DNA of 64,000 bases from Phycomyces blakesleeanus NRRL 1555(-) (taxonomy: Eukaryota > Mucoromycota > Mucoromycetes > Mucorales > Phycomycetaceae): the NCBI RefSeq assembly GCF_001638985.1, contig NW_017265136.1, forward strand, positions 3,041,889 through 3,105,888, in the 5' to 3' direction. The notes under the pieces were generated by a model that was not told the DNA's origin, did not search any database, and saw only the letters and a list, made by a program, of their open reading frames with translations. Position numbers and translations under genes: made by a program. Below, piece by piece: positions 11,504-24,553 of this stretch. Numbering within the stretch: the stretch's first letter is position 1; each line of letters opens with the position of its first letter.

Positions 11504-11747
11504 AGCATATTAAAAGTATCAGTAGTATTAGCAGACATATAAGAATATTAAAATCAATAACTACTCTATATCAAAGCATAAATATATTACTATTATGATA
11601 TAAAACATATTTATTTTTATTCAGTTAAATAAAAACATAAAGCTCTTCTTGTGTTCTCCAAAAAAAGAAAAGTCAAACATCAAACTCAAATCAAACTTGG
11701 TATAAATAAAAAATATGGTTTAAAAGCTACTACACTTTATTGTTTAT

Positions 11748-12880
11748 CATGCCAAAAAAATCCATTTCTAAAAAATCTAACAAGGCTGCCAGAGCTACCA
11801 CAACTACAATCACTACTACTGATAATGATAATGGCAGCAACATTGATTCTGCTGTGAAAATATAATAATATGATGTTTCTTTTTCTACAATAACATATTT
11901 TTTTTATCATAACCATTATGATCACTCATCAAGAAATGATGGCAAGATCTTTGCTTTGATATGAAAAAGATACCAGAGGATTGATAATTCTGATGCAGAT
12001 TGATCGTCAAAAAGATGTTGCTTGAACACAGTTCAGGCTTCATTGGGTGATGGCTATACAATTGATGAGGTTTACAAAAAAAATCTCAGAAGTCAATACA
12101 TTTTTGCATCGTAGCAAAAAAACTATTACTTCTGAAGATATAGAAGCAGAAGCAAGCAAGGCTGTTGAACAAGCTCTCTCACCTCAACGCTATCCAGTCT
12201 TAGATGTAAGTAGTCAAGTTAGTCTTATAGTCAAATAAATTACTCATTATTAAATTCTTTTAGCAAATATTGTAATTGAACATACGAAAAGAACAGTTGT
12301 ATGAGAAATATGATAAAATGCAAAGTGCATATTTTGAGACAAACAGGCGTATTATCAAGTCTGTTGTAGATTACCTTTGTAATCAGGCTGAGAGCAAACT
12401 CATTACGCCAGGCAATATCAGAAGAAAGGTTTTGCATTATATTTCAAGCCAAAAGTTGAAAGGAAAGAAGACTGAAGATCAAACTGCAGAAGCAAACCAA
12501 GTTGAGTGTTTTTCCCAAAGTTGTGTTCAGGTAATAAGTGCATATTCCTTATCACATAGCTAATAATAATAAAAGATAAAACTATACAGACACGAAGCAA
12601 AAGAGCTTTAGCCTTAGAAACAAATTGGGAATACTTTGTCAAAATATATGGGGAGGGTCTTGCTGACTTTCTTCATGCTGACTACATGTCTGACCTGGAG
12701 ACTGATTGCGAAGTTGCAGACAACTCATCTTCTACTAATCGAGTCTTTGGGCAATTTTGTTCAAGTTGGAGAAGTGAAATGATACAATTTTTTTAGTTAT
12801 AATACATGTTACTTATGTGAATACATAGGGTGACAATTTCATAGAAGAATTTGATACTAATTATTAGAATATTCCAAAAG
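11748..12880 (+). pseudogene. Relic of a Plavaka-type accessory gene (element P4)
   Basis: The start at 11748 (MPKKSISKKSNKAARA) resembles the Lys/Thr-rich start of the P1 accessory protein. A later frame (12276-12530) is followed by a GT-AG junction into EYFVKIYGEGLADFLH and DYMSDLETD, which parallels the block GETVVDLLDYDMLSDIESD of the P1 accessory exon 3. Stops and lost frames intervene. Its convergent position with the transposase relic at 13560-17514 repeats the layout of P1 and P2. Similarity is visible only in short blocks, so the call is moderate. Confidence 0.55.
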
Positions 12881-13559
12881 GTAGCCATACACGCTCTTTT
12901 GACAGAAAGATCTTAAGAAAAAGGGAAAATAAGCTTACCAATGCAAAGATAAAAAAATTGTCTTCTTGGGCAAAGAATTAAGACTAATAAAAAAGCCCTT
13001 TTGCAATAAAAAAATTCTTTGAAAAAATAAAGTACAGAATTTAAAGTAATCTTTATTTTTATATGTTAATATTTATTTTTTTAGGTAGAGATATTACTAG
13101 TCATTTTAAATCACTTGTTATTGTAGACCTATATTTTGCTACAGCAACTGGTGAGTACAATTGATGAACAAAAATGATGTTCTCATAAGTTAGCAAACCA
13201 GAAGGTTCTTGTCACAATTTAATTTTTCATTTTTCAGTGATTGAATGTTTTCTGATAAGTCTAATATAATTCAACATAGACAAAACTACAAATAACATTA
13301 TTGTTACCAATGTTTAATCTATATTGAAAGAGATATAAAATATGGCCAAAAAATGTAGAAATGTCTTTACTTTTCTTTTCATCAAAAAGGACTTGAAAGT
13401 GAGAACCAGAAAAATACTGTTGATTAACAAGGGATATCTGCTTGACTTTTATAATATAATTATAAACAAAAATCTGACCAGCACAGCAATCTGTGTAATG
13501 ACAAAAAATATTGTGACTGTTGTACATGTCCTTACAATATTGATATAAACACTTGTAAT
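12881..13559. other. AT-rich spacer in the P4 relic
   Basis: No convincing gene. This is the zone where the accessory and transposase genes converge in the better preserved elements. Short frames here are not supported by similarity or codon pattern. Confidence 0.4.
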
Positions 13560-14239
13560 GCTATTTGCAGATGACAATTTGCAGCTTAACCTTGAATGAC
13601 AGCATATCTGATGGCAAAGGTTTACATCCCATAACTGATTTTTAAGAATTCATAGAGTATTTGATAAATGTGAACAATATAAACGAACTGCTCATTGAAG
13701 AAGGTTGCTCTAAAATAACTTGACTGCGAGTGATACTATATAGAAAATTAACTGTGCTTGCAGAAAATTTCTCTTCAAAAGATTGAATGTAGTTGCCAGC
13801 GTATATCTTTTTCAAGAATCGTTTCATCATAGTTATTTCGAATCCACGCTTTTGATTTATGTCAAGATTCTTAAACAATGTATTATATATTTCAAAGCTG
13901 AACAACCCAAAAGCATAAATTGGGCCGAAATTGTTAATACACTCACCCAGATAAAGATGTAAATGCATGTTTGGAGTGATAGAGAATTATTTATACAGCT
14001 TTTCAAACCCTTTACAGAACGATTAAAGATGGGCGTGGGCACTATATATGCCATCAGCAGTAACAGATGGTTTTGTGAGGAAATTGCAAGCATTCACAAA
14101 AAACATTCAGTCAAAAAGATGCTTCACTGGAAGGATGCGCTTCAGGACAAAAGAAGAGTAAATAAAACATCACGATTTCAACCTGTCAGCCCTCTAGAAA
14201 AAAAAAGCCTTTGACTATCTTTTTGTTGATATGCACATA

Positions 14240-15588
14240 CAGTGAGGGGGGGAAAGTATTGCAACGCTTTTTAAAACCTGATTACATTCTTTGAGTAACA
14301 GGTTCTTTCTTTCACTTTTACATTACAATTCTAAATAAAAATGCAACAACTTAAATGCGTAGAAAAGTCCAAAAAACTTTGAACTAAAGGACACAAACAA
14401 ACCGATGATACAACTCGTGCAATAATTGTGTATGAGAGCATTAAGAATGGCACTAGTCAAGCTAACATTGCCAGAAAAGTTAGTGTAAGCAAATACGAAG
14501 TTCATTGCGTTCTCAAAGCCTACAAAGAAAGCAACTCGTACAAAGCTGGTGTATGATCTGGTAGACTAAAAAAGCTGAATGAGAGAGACAAGAGAGAGAT
14601 CCTCCATGAGATTAATCATGACGTAACAACTCCAATGACCACCATTTGCAAAAGATTAAGTACACCTGGGTCAGTAAAAACTCTGCGCATCTTTTTGCAT
14701 GGTGTTGGAATACACTCTTGTAAAATGATCTCAAAGTCAAAGATTTCTGAAATCAATCAGAAAAAGCGATTGCAATGGGCAAAAGAACATTTGCATTGGA
14801 AATTGACAGATTGGAATGTTATTATCTGGTCTGATGAGTTGAAATTCCGACTCCATAGTAGTGATAAACGCCGGAGAGTTCTCAGGCATAACAAGATGGG
14901 TCTGCAGCCTGACTTTGTCTCACCAACAGTGAAGTTTGAAGGTGGCTTCATTATGGTCTGGGGGTGCTTCTTTTGCAAGAGCGTCGGAGATTTAAATGTT
15001 GTAAAGGGGAATATTGATTCCAAGAAGTATATTAATATCTTGGAAAAGTCATATCTTCCTTCTTTGAAGACTTTTAAAGAAAAAAACATCTGGAGGAGAT
15101 TTAAACTACAAGAGGACAATGCCAGCTGCCATACAAGTGCAATGAGCAAGGCTTGGAAAAAGAAGAATCGTCTTCACCTTTTGGGTAGCTGGCCACCACA
15201 AAGTCCAGACCTCAACCCTATTAAGCATATCTGGGCTTATCTGAAGTATAGAATTAGAACGAACAGATATAAACTATATAATGTTCATTATTTGCGTCAT
15301 GATGTAGAAAGAGAATGGCGCACAATCCCAAAAAAATATTTACAGCAATTAGTTTCCAGCATGCCCACAAGATGCCAGGCTGTGATCAATGCCAAGAGCC
15401 ACTGCACAAAATACTAAAAATATTTTTTTTTCATATGTTATAAAACAAATGACTTTTATCTTTATGGTTTAGTAGTTTAAAAATGTTAAAGGGCGTTTTA
15501 AATGCATTTTTTTGCATATGAAAAGTATATATATTTCTGTAGAGATGCGGAAATTGAAAAACATTGAAACACTTTTTTCCTTTCACTG
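14240..15588 (+). mobile_element. Tc1-type transposon with TA duplication
   Basis: A 1349-bp element begins CAGTGAGGGGGGGAAAGT and ends with the inverted ACTTTTTTCCTTTCACTG, flanked by TA at 14238-14239 and 15589-15590. The terminal repeats are imperfect. It differs in sequence from the Tc1 at 8255 and is inserted in the P4 transposase relic. Confidence 0.88.
14341..15417 (+). pseudogene. Tc1-type transposase with a Glu-to-Lys change in the catalytic triad
   Basis: The N-terminal helix-turn-helix part (14341-14634) has in-frame stops; from 14635 a 260-codon open frame carries most of the DDE domain. The first Asp is in IIWSDELKF and the second in KLQEDNASCHTS, but the third acidic residue is Lys: SPDLNPIKHIW, where the family has NPIEH. 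That change alone should abolish strand cleavage. The end at 15417 lies 171 bp inside the right terminus, normal for the family. Confidence 0.85.
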
Positions 15589-17514
15589 TAGTCAGGTAGA
15601 ACAACAACACCATTTACCAGATCTTGTATGGCCAACAGAGACTGGTTGTCAAAGTACTCTAGCTCTTTTTAAATCTGCACCATGCGCTTGGTCATTCTAA
15701 GAAAGATATTGTGCATATGGTCAATGATTATACACCATATAGAATAAAAGTACGTGAGCAAATGAAGTTGAGACAATCAAGTGCCATTGCTTCTTTCAAG
15801 TCGGGTACGCTCAGCTGCATTTTTGGCTTCCTTCCACTTATTGGCATAATCCAGATTTCCGGCCTTTGTACGTTTGGTCCGTGTGGAATATTCAAATCCA
15901 GAGAAGTCTACCTGGGTGGTCTTGGGTATCATAGTAATCTAACAGTGGCACTTGTGGCATGCACATATGCTTGCATGTTCAGTAAATCCATATGTCTTTC
16001 TTGCAGCAGAAATATCATATGCAACACACATTAATACAGCACAGATAGTTATATTTTCATTGCTATTATCAGACAATTTCACACCATTGTATAGTTTGAG
16101 CAATTCATCAAGAAGTAGCTTCAAGTAATTATTCATACTGTTAGTGCTTGCTTCTTTTGGTCTTGGCATTGTATCAACAAGAATAGTGTTTTCTAACTTT
16201 AGACGTTCACTTCAAAAGAGGTTGTTAATTAATGGATAAATGACACCAGTGGAATGAGTTCGTCCATTAAAAGATTGGAACGAATTGATGTTTAGAGTTA
16301 ACATTAGAGATTGAGTGTCATCAACAAATCGTTTGCTATTATTGTCTTTGATGTCGTCCCACATTGCGCTGACATATATGTCTATTTTTGTTTCTGCAAG
16401 TGCCTGACGATTTCTCCAAAGATTGATTTGGTATTTAAAATTTGATGTTAGAAAATTTTATTGTAAAGCGTGTTTGAGAGAACTGTACAGATACACTATC
16501 ACTGGAGAAGAACGATTGCTACTTATAGATTTAAAGAGGGCGATGTTGCAGACATTTGAATAAGTGAATAATTTAAATGTGCAATTTTTTGTGCTTGTGT
16601 TTGGAGAATAAATTGTATGACATTTTGAGCATGTAATATACACCGTAATTCAGTCTGTTGCTGTGTTGAAACCTGTGATGTGTTTCAAGCTGTCAATTGT
16701 CAAGGGAAGAACAGCAGTAAGATCAAAAAGAAAGAGAAGAATATTGCAAAATTTTATGAGGATCGATCTGCTATTATTCACCAGAAACACCAAATAAAAG
16801 ATAACAATGAAGATAGCCATATAATGGATAAAGACAGGCATATTGTTCAAAGGATTCAGATAAACTACAAATACAAACATTTTGGTTAGATATAAAATCA
16901 AGTGTTATAATGCAAGAGTTTTAAGGTTTATAAAAATTCATACCTTGCATTCTCACCATGCTCAATGCAGGATCCTCAAAGGTCTCGTCTTTCTAAAAAC
17001 CAAAGCTTGTTCTACCCTCCTCAATATAATTGCTATCAATAACAAATGATTACGGGCCTGCATCTTCTGAAAAAAATCGCATCCTCTTAGAGTAAAGGTA
17101 TGTGAATTGACTGAGTATATTCATAATCAATTAATGGATTGAGGGTAATAGCATAATCTATAATAATAGAAAACTATTAGACATCAACTTTTTTTCTGCT
17201 TTGTTTTTTTTTCTCTTACCTTCTTTATGGACATTGAAATCAACATCAACATCATAATTATAGTCTACTTCCATACGATCAACATTTTCATTTCACATAT
17301 CTATTTAATTGAATAATTTATATTAAATTTACAAAGATAACATTTTTTCATTATATTATTTACTCATTGCACTGGCTGCCAAAACTGGTGCACTATATTG
17401 TTTGTAATTTCATTTTGCATTTTGCTTTCTTTGATGCTTTACAGATGGATTAGACACTGTGCACCAAGTGCACGTGCAGATAATATAATTGTTTCTTGTT
17501 TTATTATTAGACAT

Positions 17515-18360
17515 GGTGATGGTATAAATTAATAAAAAGATATGTTTTTAAGACTCTTTAATCATAGTCTTTATATAGTGAAAAATAAATTATAAATAGA
17601 TAGAGTACTGCTCCATGTCATGCTTCTACTTTGCCAAGTTTTTCTTCAAGACATATACTGCGCATTTTATCATAATATTATTTATATATTGCTTAGTCAA
17701 TTTCTAAGATTTATGCTGCGTACATTATTAAAATATCATCTTTTCTTTTCATAGTATTTTTTATATAAACTCTATATTTGGATTTATGACAACTTGTATA
17801 TTACAACCAAAATTCTGTGAAAGGAATTCTCACCTCTCACAGCATGTAATTTTTTTTAAATAAAATAGCCGTTTATATGAAAGGAAGAAATTATACAAAA
17901 ATATTGCTGCAATAAAAATGAAATAACAACCTATGCTTTTTCCTCTTGAAATATTTTTGCTTTGAATACATCAAGTGAATAATTGCTTTTCCATTTATAT
18001 TTACATCATATAAAAAATACTGTTAATATGTAAATTATTTATTTTAAAGAGAGACAAACTTTAAAAATATCTATATCTTATTCAATATTATATTAATTTT
18101 CATATTAATATTTTTTAGTGCAACTTACATTTATATTAAAGAAGTGTAAAACATAAAGAAAATAAAAGCAATTTTATAATTTCATAGCAAGAGAAAGGGA
18201 TGGTAGTGTAATTTTACAGCCAAAAAAGAACAGTATGAAATTACAACACACAAAAAATATTAAAAATAAAAATTAAAAAAAAATGAATATTTTGGTAGAA
18301 CACTGGAAGGGATTTTAGAAACTAATATCTGCGGACTTTTGGAGTGTTAATTTTGTAATT
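17515..18360. other. AT-rich region without gene
   Basis: Very AT-rich sequence upstream of the P4 transposase start. No supported reading frame. The right terminus of P4 should be in this area, but no CACTG/CAGTG terminus could be chosen with confidence. Confidence 0.35.
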
Positions 18361-18376
18361 TTTTAAAGATATATTC

Positions 18377-18440
18377 GGGGGGGCCCCATGGACTCCCCTC
18401 TCTGACAGGGAGGGGGGGGGGGGGGGAGGGGGGGGGGGGC
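18377..18440. repeat. G-rich tract with hairpin
   Basis: Within extremely AT-rich DNA there is a run G7-C4 followed by a hairpin (CCCCTCTCT / AGGGAGGGG, 18395-18415, loop GAC) and G14-A-G13 tracts up to 18439. It lies 3' of the Helitron helicase gene in that gene's sense direction. It could form a G-quadruplex or be part of the Helitron 3' end, which normally carries a hairpin, but no CTRR terminus can be assigned. Confidence 0.5.
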
Positions 18441-18623
18441 AGAGCCTACCGGAAGTTAATATAAAACCCTTCCCTATTGGAAGTCTAAGTACCGTGTAGC
18501 ACAATTAATAGGAACATTTTATTTGAGTGAATTATATGAAAAGAAAGGATATCTATAAATGTTTTATTATTCAAAAAAAATTGGTTAGATAAGTTTATAG
18601 TGTATATTATATATAATTTTTTA

Positions 18624-20624
18624 CTAAATGTCAAAGACTTCCTTAAATACAACATTATCTGTAAATACAGTATTTGCCGTTTCGTTGGAATTTGCTGGTG
18701 TATCAAGCATTATTTTGATTGTAGAAGGTTTTCTGACCTGGGATAGAGCAATATACAGCTGGCCATGGGAGAATACTGGGGCAGGGAGATATAATCCAAC
18801 GCTCTCAAGAGTTTGACCTTGTGACTTGTTTATTGTCATTGTAAATGCAAGACGAACTGGATATTAGAACTGCTGGAATTCAATTTCACCATTTGATCCA
18901 GATGGATTAAGCTTTATTCTTGGAATAAGAGATACTTGCCCAGCATTGGATCCAGTCACAATTGTTGTTCTGATGACAGATGTTCCAAAAGAGTTGCAAA
19001 TCAGGCGTGTACCATTACAGAGGCCGTTTTTTGGGTCAAGATTGTGAAGAAGCATGATAGGACATCCTTTTTTTAAGGACAGTGAGTGAGGTAGTAGGGA
19101 TCCAGGATCAATGGTATTTCGTAGCTCAACTGAATATGTCAACTGACCATCTTCATCAATTCACTGGTTAACACTCTTAAACTCTTGTGCCTCTCCAGGA
19201 AACTGGCTCAGAAGAATATCATTGAGTTTATTGACATCTTTATTCTTAGGAGTAAGCAAAGCACGGCCCATGAGAAAATGAGGGTTGGCTGCATTAGAGG
19301 AGAGATCATGAAAAACTGCTTTGGCCAGATCAGCAGAATTACATCCAGAAAGTAACATATGGGGCGGAATTGGGATGGTGTCATCACCGCCTGTTGTGTG
19401 GGCAGAACCACTACCAACTTGCAAGAGAAATGCTTCAAATTCCCTAAGCTCTAATGTTTCTTGTTCATTATTTGCTTGGGCAATTCGCATGTTTGTTGTA
19501 AGCCGCAAGGTTTTTACATTTCTCCATGCAGATGCTTTCTTGATACATTGGCTTACAACCTGAGCTCTTGTTGCCTTGGGTATAATAGGAAGGACCTGCC
19601 GAAAATCGCCTCCAAAGACAAACAACTTCCCTCCAAATGAAATGTTTTCAAGCAATGGATCGACAGCCTTCATTATATCTTGCATGGATCTGCTTACAGT
19701 ATTAAAAACATCTTTACTAATCATAGAAGCTTCGTCCCAGATAACCAATTCCGTTCTTCTAATAAGTTGTGCCGTTTGCGAGTTTGCGTTGATGGAGCAT
19801 AAGGAGTTAAGATCAACTTGTACTGGAATCTTAAACCTGGAATGTGCTGTATGCCCACCGTCTAGCAGCAATGCAGCAATTCCACTTGTTGCTACTGCAA
19901 GAGCAATTTTTCCTTGTTGGCGAGTTATTTGAAGCAAGGCATTAAAGACAAATGTCTTTCCCGTCCCACCTGGACCATCGGCAAAGTACAATCTTGAGGC
20001 TCCCACGTTTTCTTCAATTGCACTTAATACTGTTGTATAGACACGTCTTTGTGAATTATTGAATGTCAGTGTATCTGGATCTGGCAAAAGCTGGGCTTGA
20101 TTGCATAAATCTTCTTGTTCTTGTATGATGACTTGAACATCTTGCCCATTTGAGCTAAAGTGCTGGATGTCAGGCATTGGTAGAAGAACAAATCCAGTGA
20201 ACAACATGAGAGACATAGAGTTGGCAGATAGATGACTTTCGATATCCCATAAACATCTGTCAAACATATCTTGTGTGGGGACTAACACAGGAATTCCACT
20301 ACTTTCTCTTGCCAAATGCAGATAATCTTCAATCATAGAATCGCGATGAGCAAGCCACAAAGAGAAAGAATCTGATACTGCGCAGAAAATCAAAAGAATA
20401 GCAAATAGTCTTCGTAAAGAAAATAGGATCTGATGAGCTGCTGCCTCTTCCATACAGTTACTCCACTCATCATCATTCAAAAGTAATCTCAGAGCACAAC
20501 ATGAAGCTTGGTTTGTTTCATACACACATCCTTCTACTGTACGTATGTCTTCAAAGCTTTTGGCCCCTTTAACATTATGCAGCAGTAATCGTAACGAATA
20601 TTTTTCAATATCTCTCGGAGACAC
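18624..20624 (-). pseudogene. Helitron PIF1-like helicase domain
   Basis: A 487-codon open frame (19161-20624) contains Walker A GPGGTGKT (around 19960-19985), Walker B WDEASM, the GGDFRQVLPI motif and TTNMR. The C-terminal part follows in 18864-19142 and 18624-18839, including INKSQGQT and YIALSQVRK. A TAA near 18863 separates FQQF from YPVRLAF, where homologues normally read on. The helicase motifs are intact, so the decay is recent compared with the Helentron helicase. Confidence 0.87.
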
Positions 20625-23484
20625 TGTGTAAACTCTGCCAATCGTTCCTTTATCAAACCTCTTACGTGCTGTCCATTTTCGTTCTTTTGTATTCCATATA
20701 TAAAGAGAAGGAAAGTCGACGTAAAGAACTTTTCAGATGATGGGTGTGTAGCATTATAGTCAAAATATCCCATTAAAGTAGTGTTTTTTCTGGAATTTGC
20801 AACATCCTCTGGGTTAGAAGATGGATTATAATATACAGGTTGGGCATTTTCCAGATGGATTGAAAGTCGTTGATGGCTGGGATACTCTTGATGAAGCTTA
20901 AAAGAAAATATTCTCCAGCATGCTTCAGAAGCGGAGATATACCGAGTATCAAGAAACTCATTAACTTTGTTTACATGCTCTTGTTGTTGTTGTGGAGCAG
21001 AATTGGTGAGTGTAGGCTGCACACGGGCCATTGCACGGTCATGTCCTTTATATACATATTTGTAGAGGTATTTTACGGCAGAAACAGAGGTGCTAATCTC
21101 AACATTTATATGAGCATTGTATATTGCACATATGTATCTATTGTGTGGAACAACCCATCCATTATCCATGATCTTTGGTCCTCTTCTAATAACTCTTCCA
21201 TTTCGACTGCATTAATAAATAGGATATCCGTTCCCACCATTGCTAGTCTCATTGCAAAGCTTTTTAGGATAATTCTTTGAACAGATCCCATTCTTCATGC
21301 ATAGTGCTTTTGGATATTTCTTTCCGCATGGGCTATGCATCATGCATTTTTTTACTGTTTCATATGCCAATGGCTCAGTTTCAGGATCTGGGATTTCAGC
21401 CAAAACTATTCTGTTAAAATCTTCTATTGTTTTTGGTTTATCTTGTGGTTGCAAAATCAAAAGAATGTGGGCATGAGGAAGTCCGCGCTTTTGGAATTCA
21501 ATGACATATATAAAGACCAAAACTTTCCCCAGAATATTTTTTTTGTAAGATCAATCATGAGCTCTTTAAACTTCATATTGAAAACCCGAGAACAAAGATC
21601 CGGTCTGTCATTAGCTTTTTGCCCAGCCAATAGGAAATTTGTGATTTCTGGCCACTTTGAATTGCAAGTGAAAGTTATGAACAAATCAGGCTTGCCAAAA
21701 CGACGCACAATACTCATTGAATCTTGATAAAGTTGAGCCATATACCAGGGGCTACCAATAAAGGAAGATAGAAGAATAGCTCTCTTTCCAAGATTTGCAA
21801 GATTACAATCGTTATAGATAATAGCATCCTGAATTCCACTATAAAGATCTACACGGAGACGATTTTGATTGCTGGTGATGAAGTGCAGCCGATTGTACTC
21901 AACTTGAGCATATATATCAGCAATATATTGTTGAAAGAGACAGCCAAAAAGATGGAGGAGGTGCTGTGTGTTGCGTCAATATATCAAACGGTTTGAGTAC
22001 CATTGCATTACTGTGACATACTCTCCTGACAACGAGCTGGCATCAATGGTCCAACCATCTTCACCATATGGAAAGAGTAGCACATAGTATAAAGCATCAT
22101 AAGATCAGTGGTACTCATTGATGTTCTGTTGGAAGTTGGCTCTGGTGTGCAGCACAATGTCTCTTGAAGTACCCTCTTCATTATTCATAATAAGAACTGC
22201 TATTTCACTTGCAGGTGGAGCATTGTACTGTCTTTGATCCCAAGGCCCCTCAGCTACTAAACGCAAAATGAGATCTATAGATTGTTTCTTTTCCCAAGAA
22301 ATTTGATCCATTGTTCTGAAGAGATGTACGAATGGATTTGTTTCCATAAGAATGGACTGAATCTTCTCCAAAACACTTCTCTCCAATTGTGGGGAATGGT
22401 ACTGTCTTTGATCTATCTGAGCAGCACTATCATAAATATAGATCTGAGCGAATTTTGGGTGAGCGATATCAGATTCTGTCACTGGCAAAATAGATCCAAT
22501 TCTATGACAAATTGTTTTGTGAATCCGGAAGTTGTATGCCCCATTGATATTGTTGCCAACAGAGATATCAATTTTAGCTCCCAAAGAAGTAAAGCTCATT
22601 GTACTATTATAGCTTCGAATGTTTTCAAGAAACTTCTTTCCATTACGTGTTCTATAGTTCAAAAGCTCAGCAATTCCTGTAGGTGTTGGCTCAATTTGGG
22701 GGAGAACATGCTTTCCTTTGTTACAACACATAGAGAACGTGGGGCTTCTTAAAGAAGAACGACTGTTTTTTTCATGTGCCCACATCATTGCCCCACAAAA
22801 TTGACACTCAATATCTATATCTCCCCTGTTATCAACTGCTGGTTCTGAAATAGCTGGAAGTCAGACAATATTATTCAAGCCTCTGCCTCGATTTCTAGAT
22901 CCTCTTGCTCTGCTACTGTTATTGTTTGGACAAGATCTGCTTGTAATTTGGCAATGATCAGTTCTGTTACAGTGAGAACAATGAGGTAAAATTGATCCTC
23001 TATCCACAGTTGAAATCTCCTCGACTTCTTCTTCTCTTCCAGTCACTTCTTTATCGGATGAAGTCTCCTCAATCTCTTCTTCCATGACTGCTTCAAGAAC
23101 TTCAGTAATAGTCTCATTTGCAAGTGAAAATTCAGTCAACTCAGAAACTGAAATAGAAGTCGATGTTTCTATGTCCAAATTTTGGTCTTGGACAGGCTCA
23201 CATCTTATTCTCAAGGCAGCAGCTATTTTTTTATAAACACATTTATTATTAAAAAATATATATAATACTTGCAGTAATACGCATAAGTGTATAAATAAAT
23301 AGTTACTTCGGCTACTTTCTGCAGGATATTCATCTACATTAGTTCTCTTTTGAGGAATGTGGAGAGAAATGTTCTTTGGGTTCATGAAACATTGCTTATG
23401 AGTACTTCTGCTATGTCCAAGCATATGGCAAGCAGCACAACAACGTTGAGTAGATGGCACTTTATTTTTTGGTTTTTTTTTCAA
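20625..23484 (-). pseudogene. Helitron Rep domain with N-terminal zinc knuckles
   Basis: Starting at 23484, two Cys/His clusters appear (CCAACHMLGHSRSTHKQC and CSHCNRTDHCQ...). A short AT-rich insert near 23220-23310 with GT and AG ends may be an intron. The frame 22105-22788 continues with the typical upstream domain. The HUH motif is HAH in RGLPHAHILLIL (about 21460-21490), followed by the Cys/His block (MHSPCGKKYPKALC) and the Tyr block KYLYKYVYKG (about 21040-21080). Frameshifts at 21520, 21200 and about 20735 break the protein. Confidence 0.83.
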
Positions 23485-24553
23485 AGTTAGAGTTTGGTTT
23501 GATAGTTGTATAAGTTTTTTGGCAATAGTTTGTAAAATAAATTCAAAGCGTTAATATCTCGGTATATCATGTGACATAGTAATATCAGGAGCGGATTGGA
23601 ATTGACACTCAGTTCCAATCCTACCCAATCAGGAACAACTACTCCAACTGCAGTAGTTGGGTGAGTAAGGCCAAGAAGAAGAAGTCAACCATTGCTCAGC
23701 AAGATACCGCAGCAAAAGGACTTAGCTAGAATCTAGGATACTGCGGCATCTTATAAATTAATATAAATATCACAAATATTATCACAAATAAACATTATCT
23801 TTATCTTCATATTTTATTCTATCTTATTATCTTATTGTGTGACTTCTTGCACATTACAGTAAAAGTGCTAGATTTTAGATGTGAATAGATGTTTTATAGG
23901 CAAATTTGTATATCACATGATGCTGCAAATTTTGATTGATTTTAGATATATAGATGTAAAGCTATTTATATCCAAGAACTATGGAAAGATAGATAGACAA
24001 ATAGAAGAAGAAGAATGTTTTATGTAGTTGCATGTATCTGCTTGCAGTAGTCCTTTACTACTGCAGGCAGTACATCTGTGGGTTTCAATCACAACTATAC
24101 TGTTTTCCTTTTTTTAAAGTATTCATGACAATATTCCAACTTCTCCAATACAGCTTGTGTTTCCAAGTTTAGGAGCTCGGCGAGATATAACAAGTTGTCC
24201 ATGCGCCGATATGGCCAAATGTCCTGTGTATGCTATTTACAAAAACACACATTTGTGTGTGTGCGTCGACATGTATATTACAATTTAAATGTTTTGGTGT
24301 TGCATATTTTATAAAACGTTTCAGACTTGCTAAACTACCTGTTTTTTTTCAGATTTTGTATACCCATGTAGTAATCTTCTTCAATGAAGAGATTTTATTC
24401 CAGGATTAAATTTTTTTTTTGATAACCAATTAAAGAAAGATATGGAGTGGTTTATAGAAATAAAAGTATTGCTCAGAAAATACATGCCTTTCAAAAACGA
24501 TTAACTTTTATTTTATAAAGTTTTAAGTATGTAATGAATTTTTAAATAAATAT
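23485..24553. other. Region upstream of the Helitron, no assigned gene
   Basis: Contains a perfect 9-bp hairpin stem (GGATTGGAA/TTCCAATCC, near 23595-23625) and the near-palindrome CCAACTGCAGTAGTTGG (about 23650). A stretch at 24120-24250 has unusually coding-like composition (plus-strand frame reading SCPCADMAKCPVYAIY) but no start, end or family that I recognise. Confidence 0.35.

Larger units (their letters stand above)
13560..17514 (-). pseudogene. Decayed Plavaka/Tnp2 transposase (element P4), split by a Tc1
   Basis: The start at 17514 is followed by the N-terminal CxCxxC signature (ICTCTWC) also found in P1 and P2. Further blocks in order are the membrane-like segment ending LPLTIDSLKHITGFN (near 16680), MPRPKEASTNSMNNY with VAYDISAARKTYGFTEHAS and CACHKC (15939-16169), and MHLHLYLGECINNFGPIYAF (13900-13968). 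These match the P2 protein in the same order. Frameshifts are frequent, and a Tc1 element (14240-15588) sits in the middle. It is clearly an old copy. Confidence 0.8.
18624..23484 (-). mobile_element. Canonical Helitron (coding region, decayed)
   Basis: A minus-strand coding region spans an N-terminal zinc-knuckle part, the Helitron-like N-terminal domain, the HUH/Tyr Rep domain and a PIF1-like helicase, ending at 18624 with no EEP domain. It is thus a different subclass from the Helentron at 2541-10653. Frames are broken at about 22790-22860, 21741-22105, 21520, 21170-21212, 20735, 19150 and at a TAA near 18863. Termini were not resolved. Confidence 0.87.

Noticed and set aside
13963..14214. 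83-codon plus-strand frame in the P4 region
   Set aside because: The minus strand here reads FSITPNMHLHLYL and neighbouring Plavaka blocks, so this is a shadow frame.
23574..23878. Possible further solo LTR ending near GCACATTACA
   Set aside because: No start with matching terminal bases and no 5-bp duplication could be found.
24120..24250. Cys-containing coding-like stretch
   Set aside because: No start, stop or splice structure and no recognised family; too short to call a gene.
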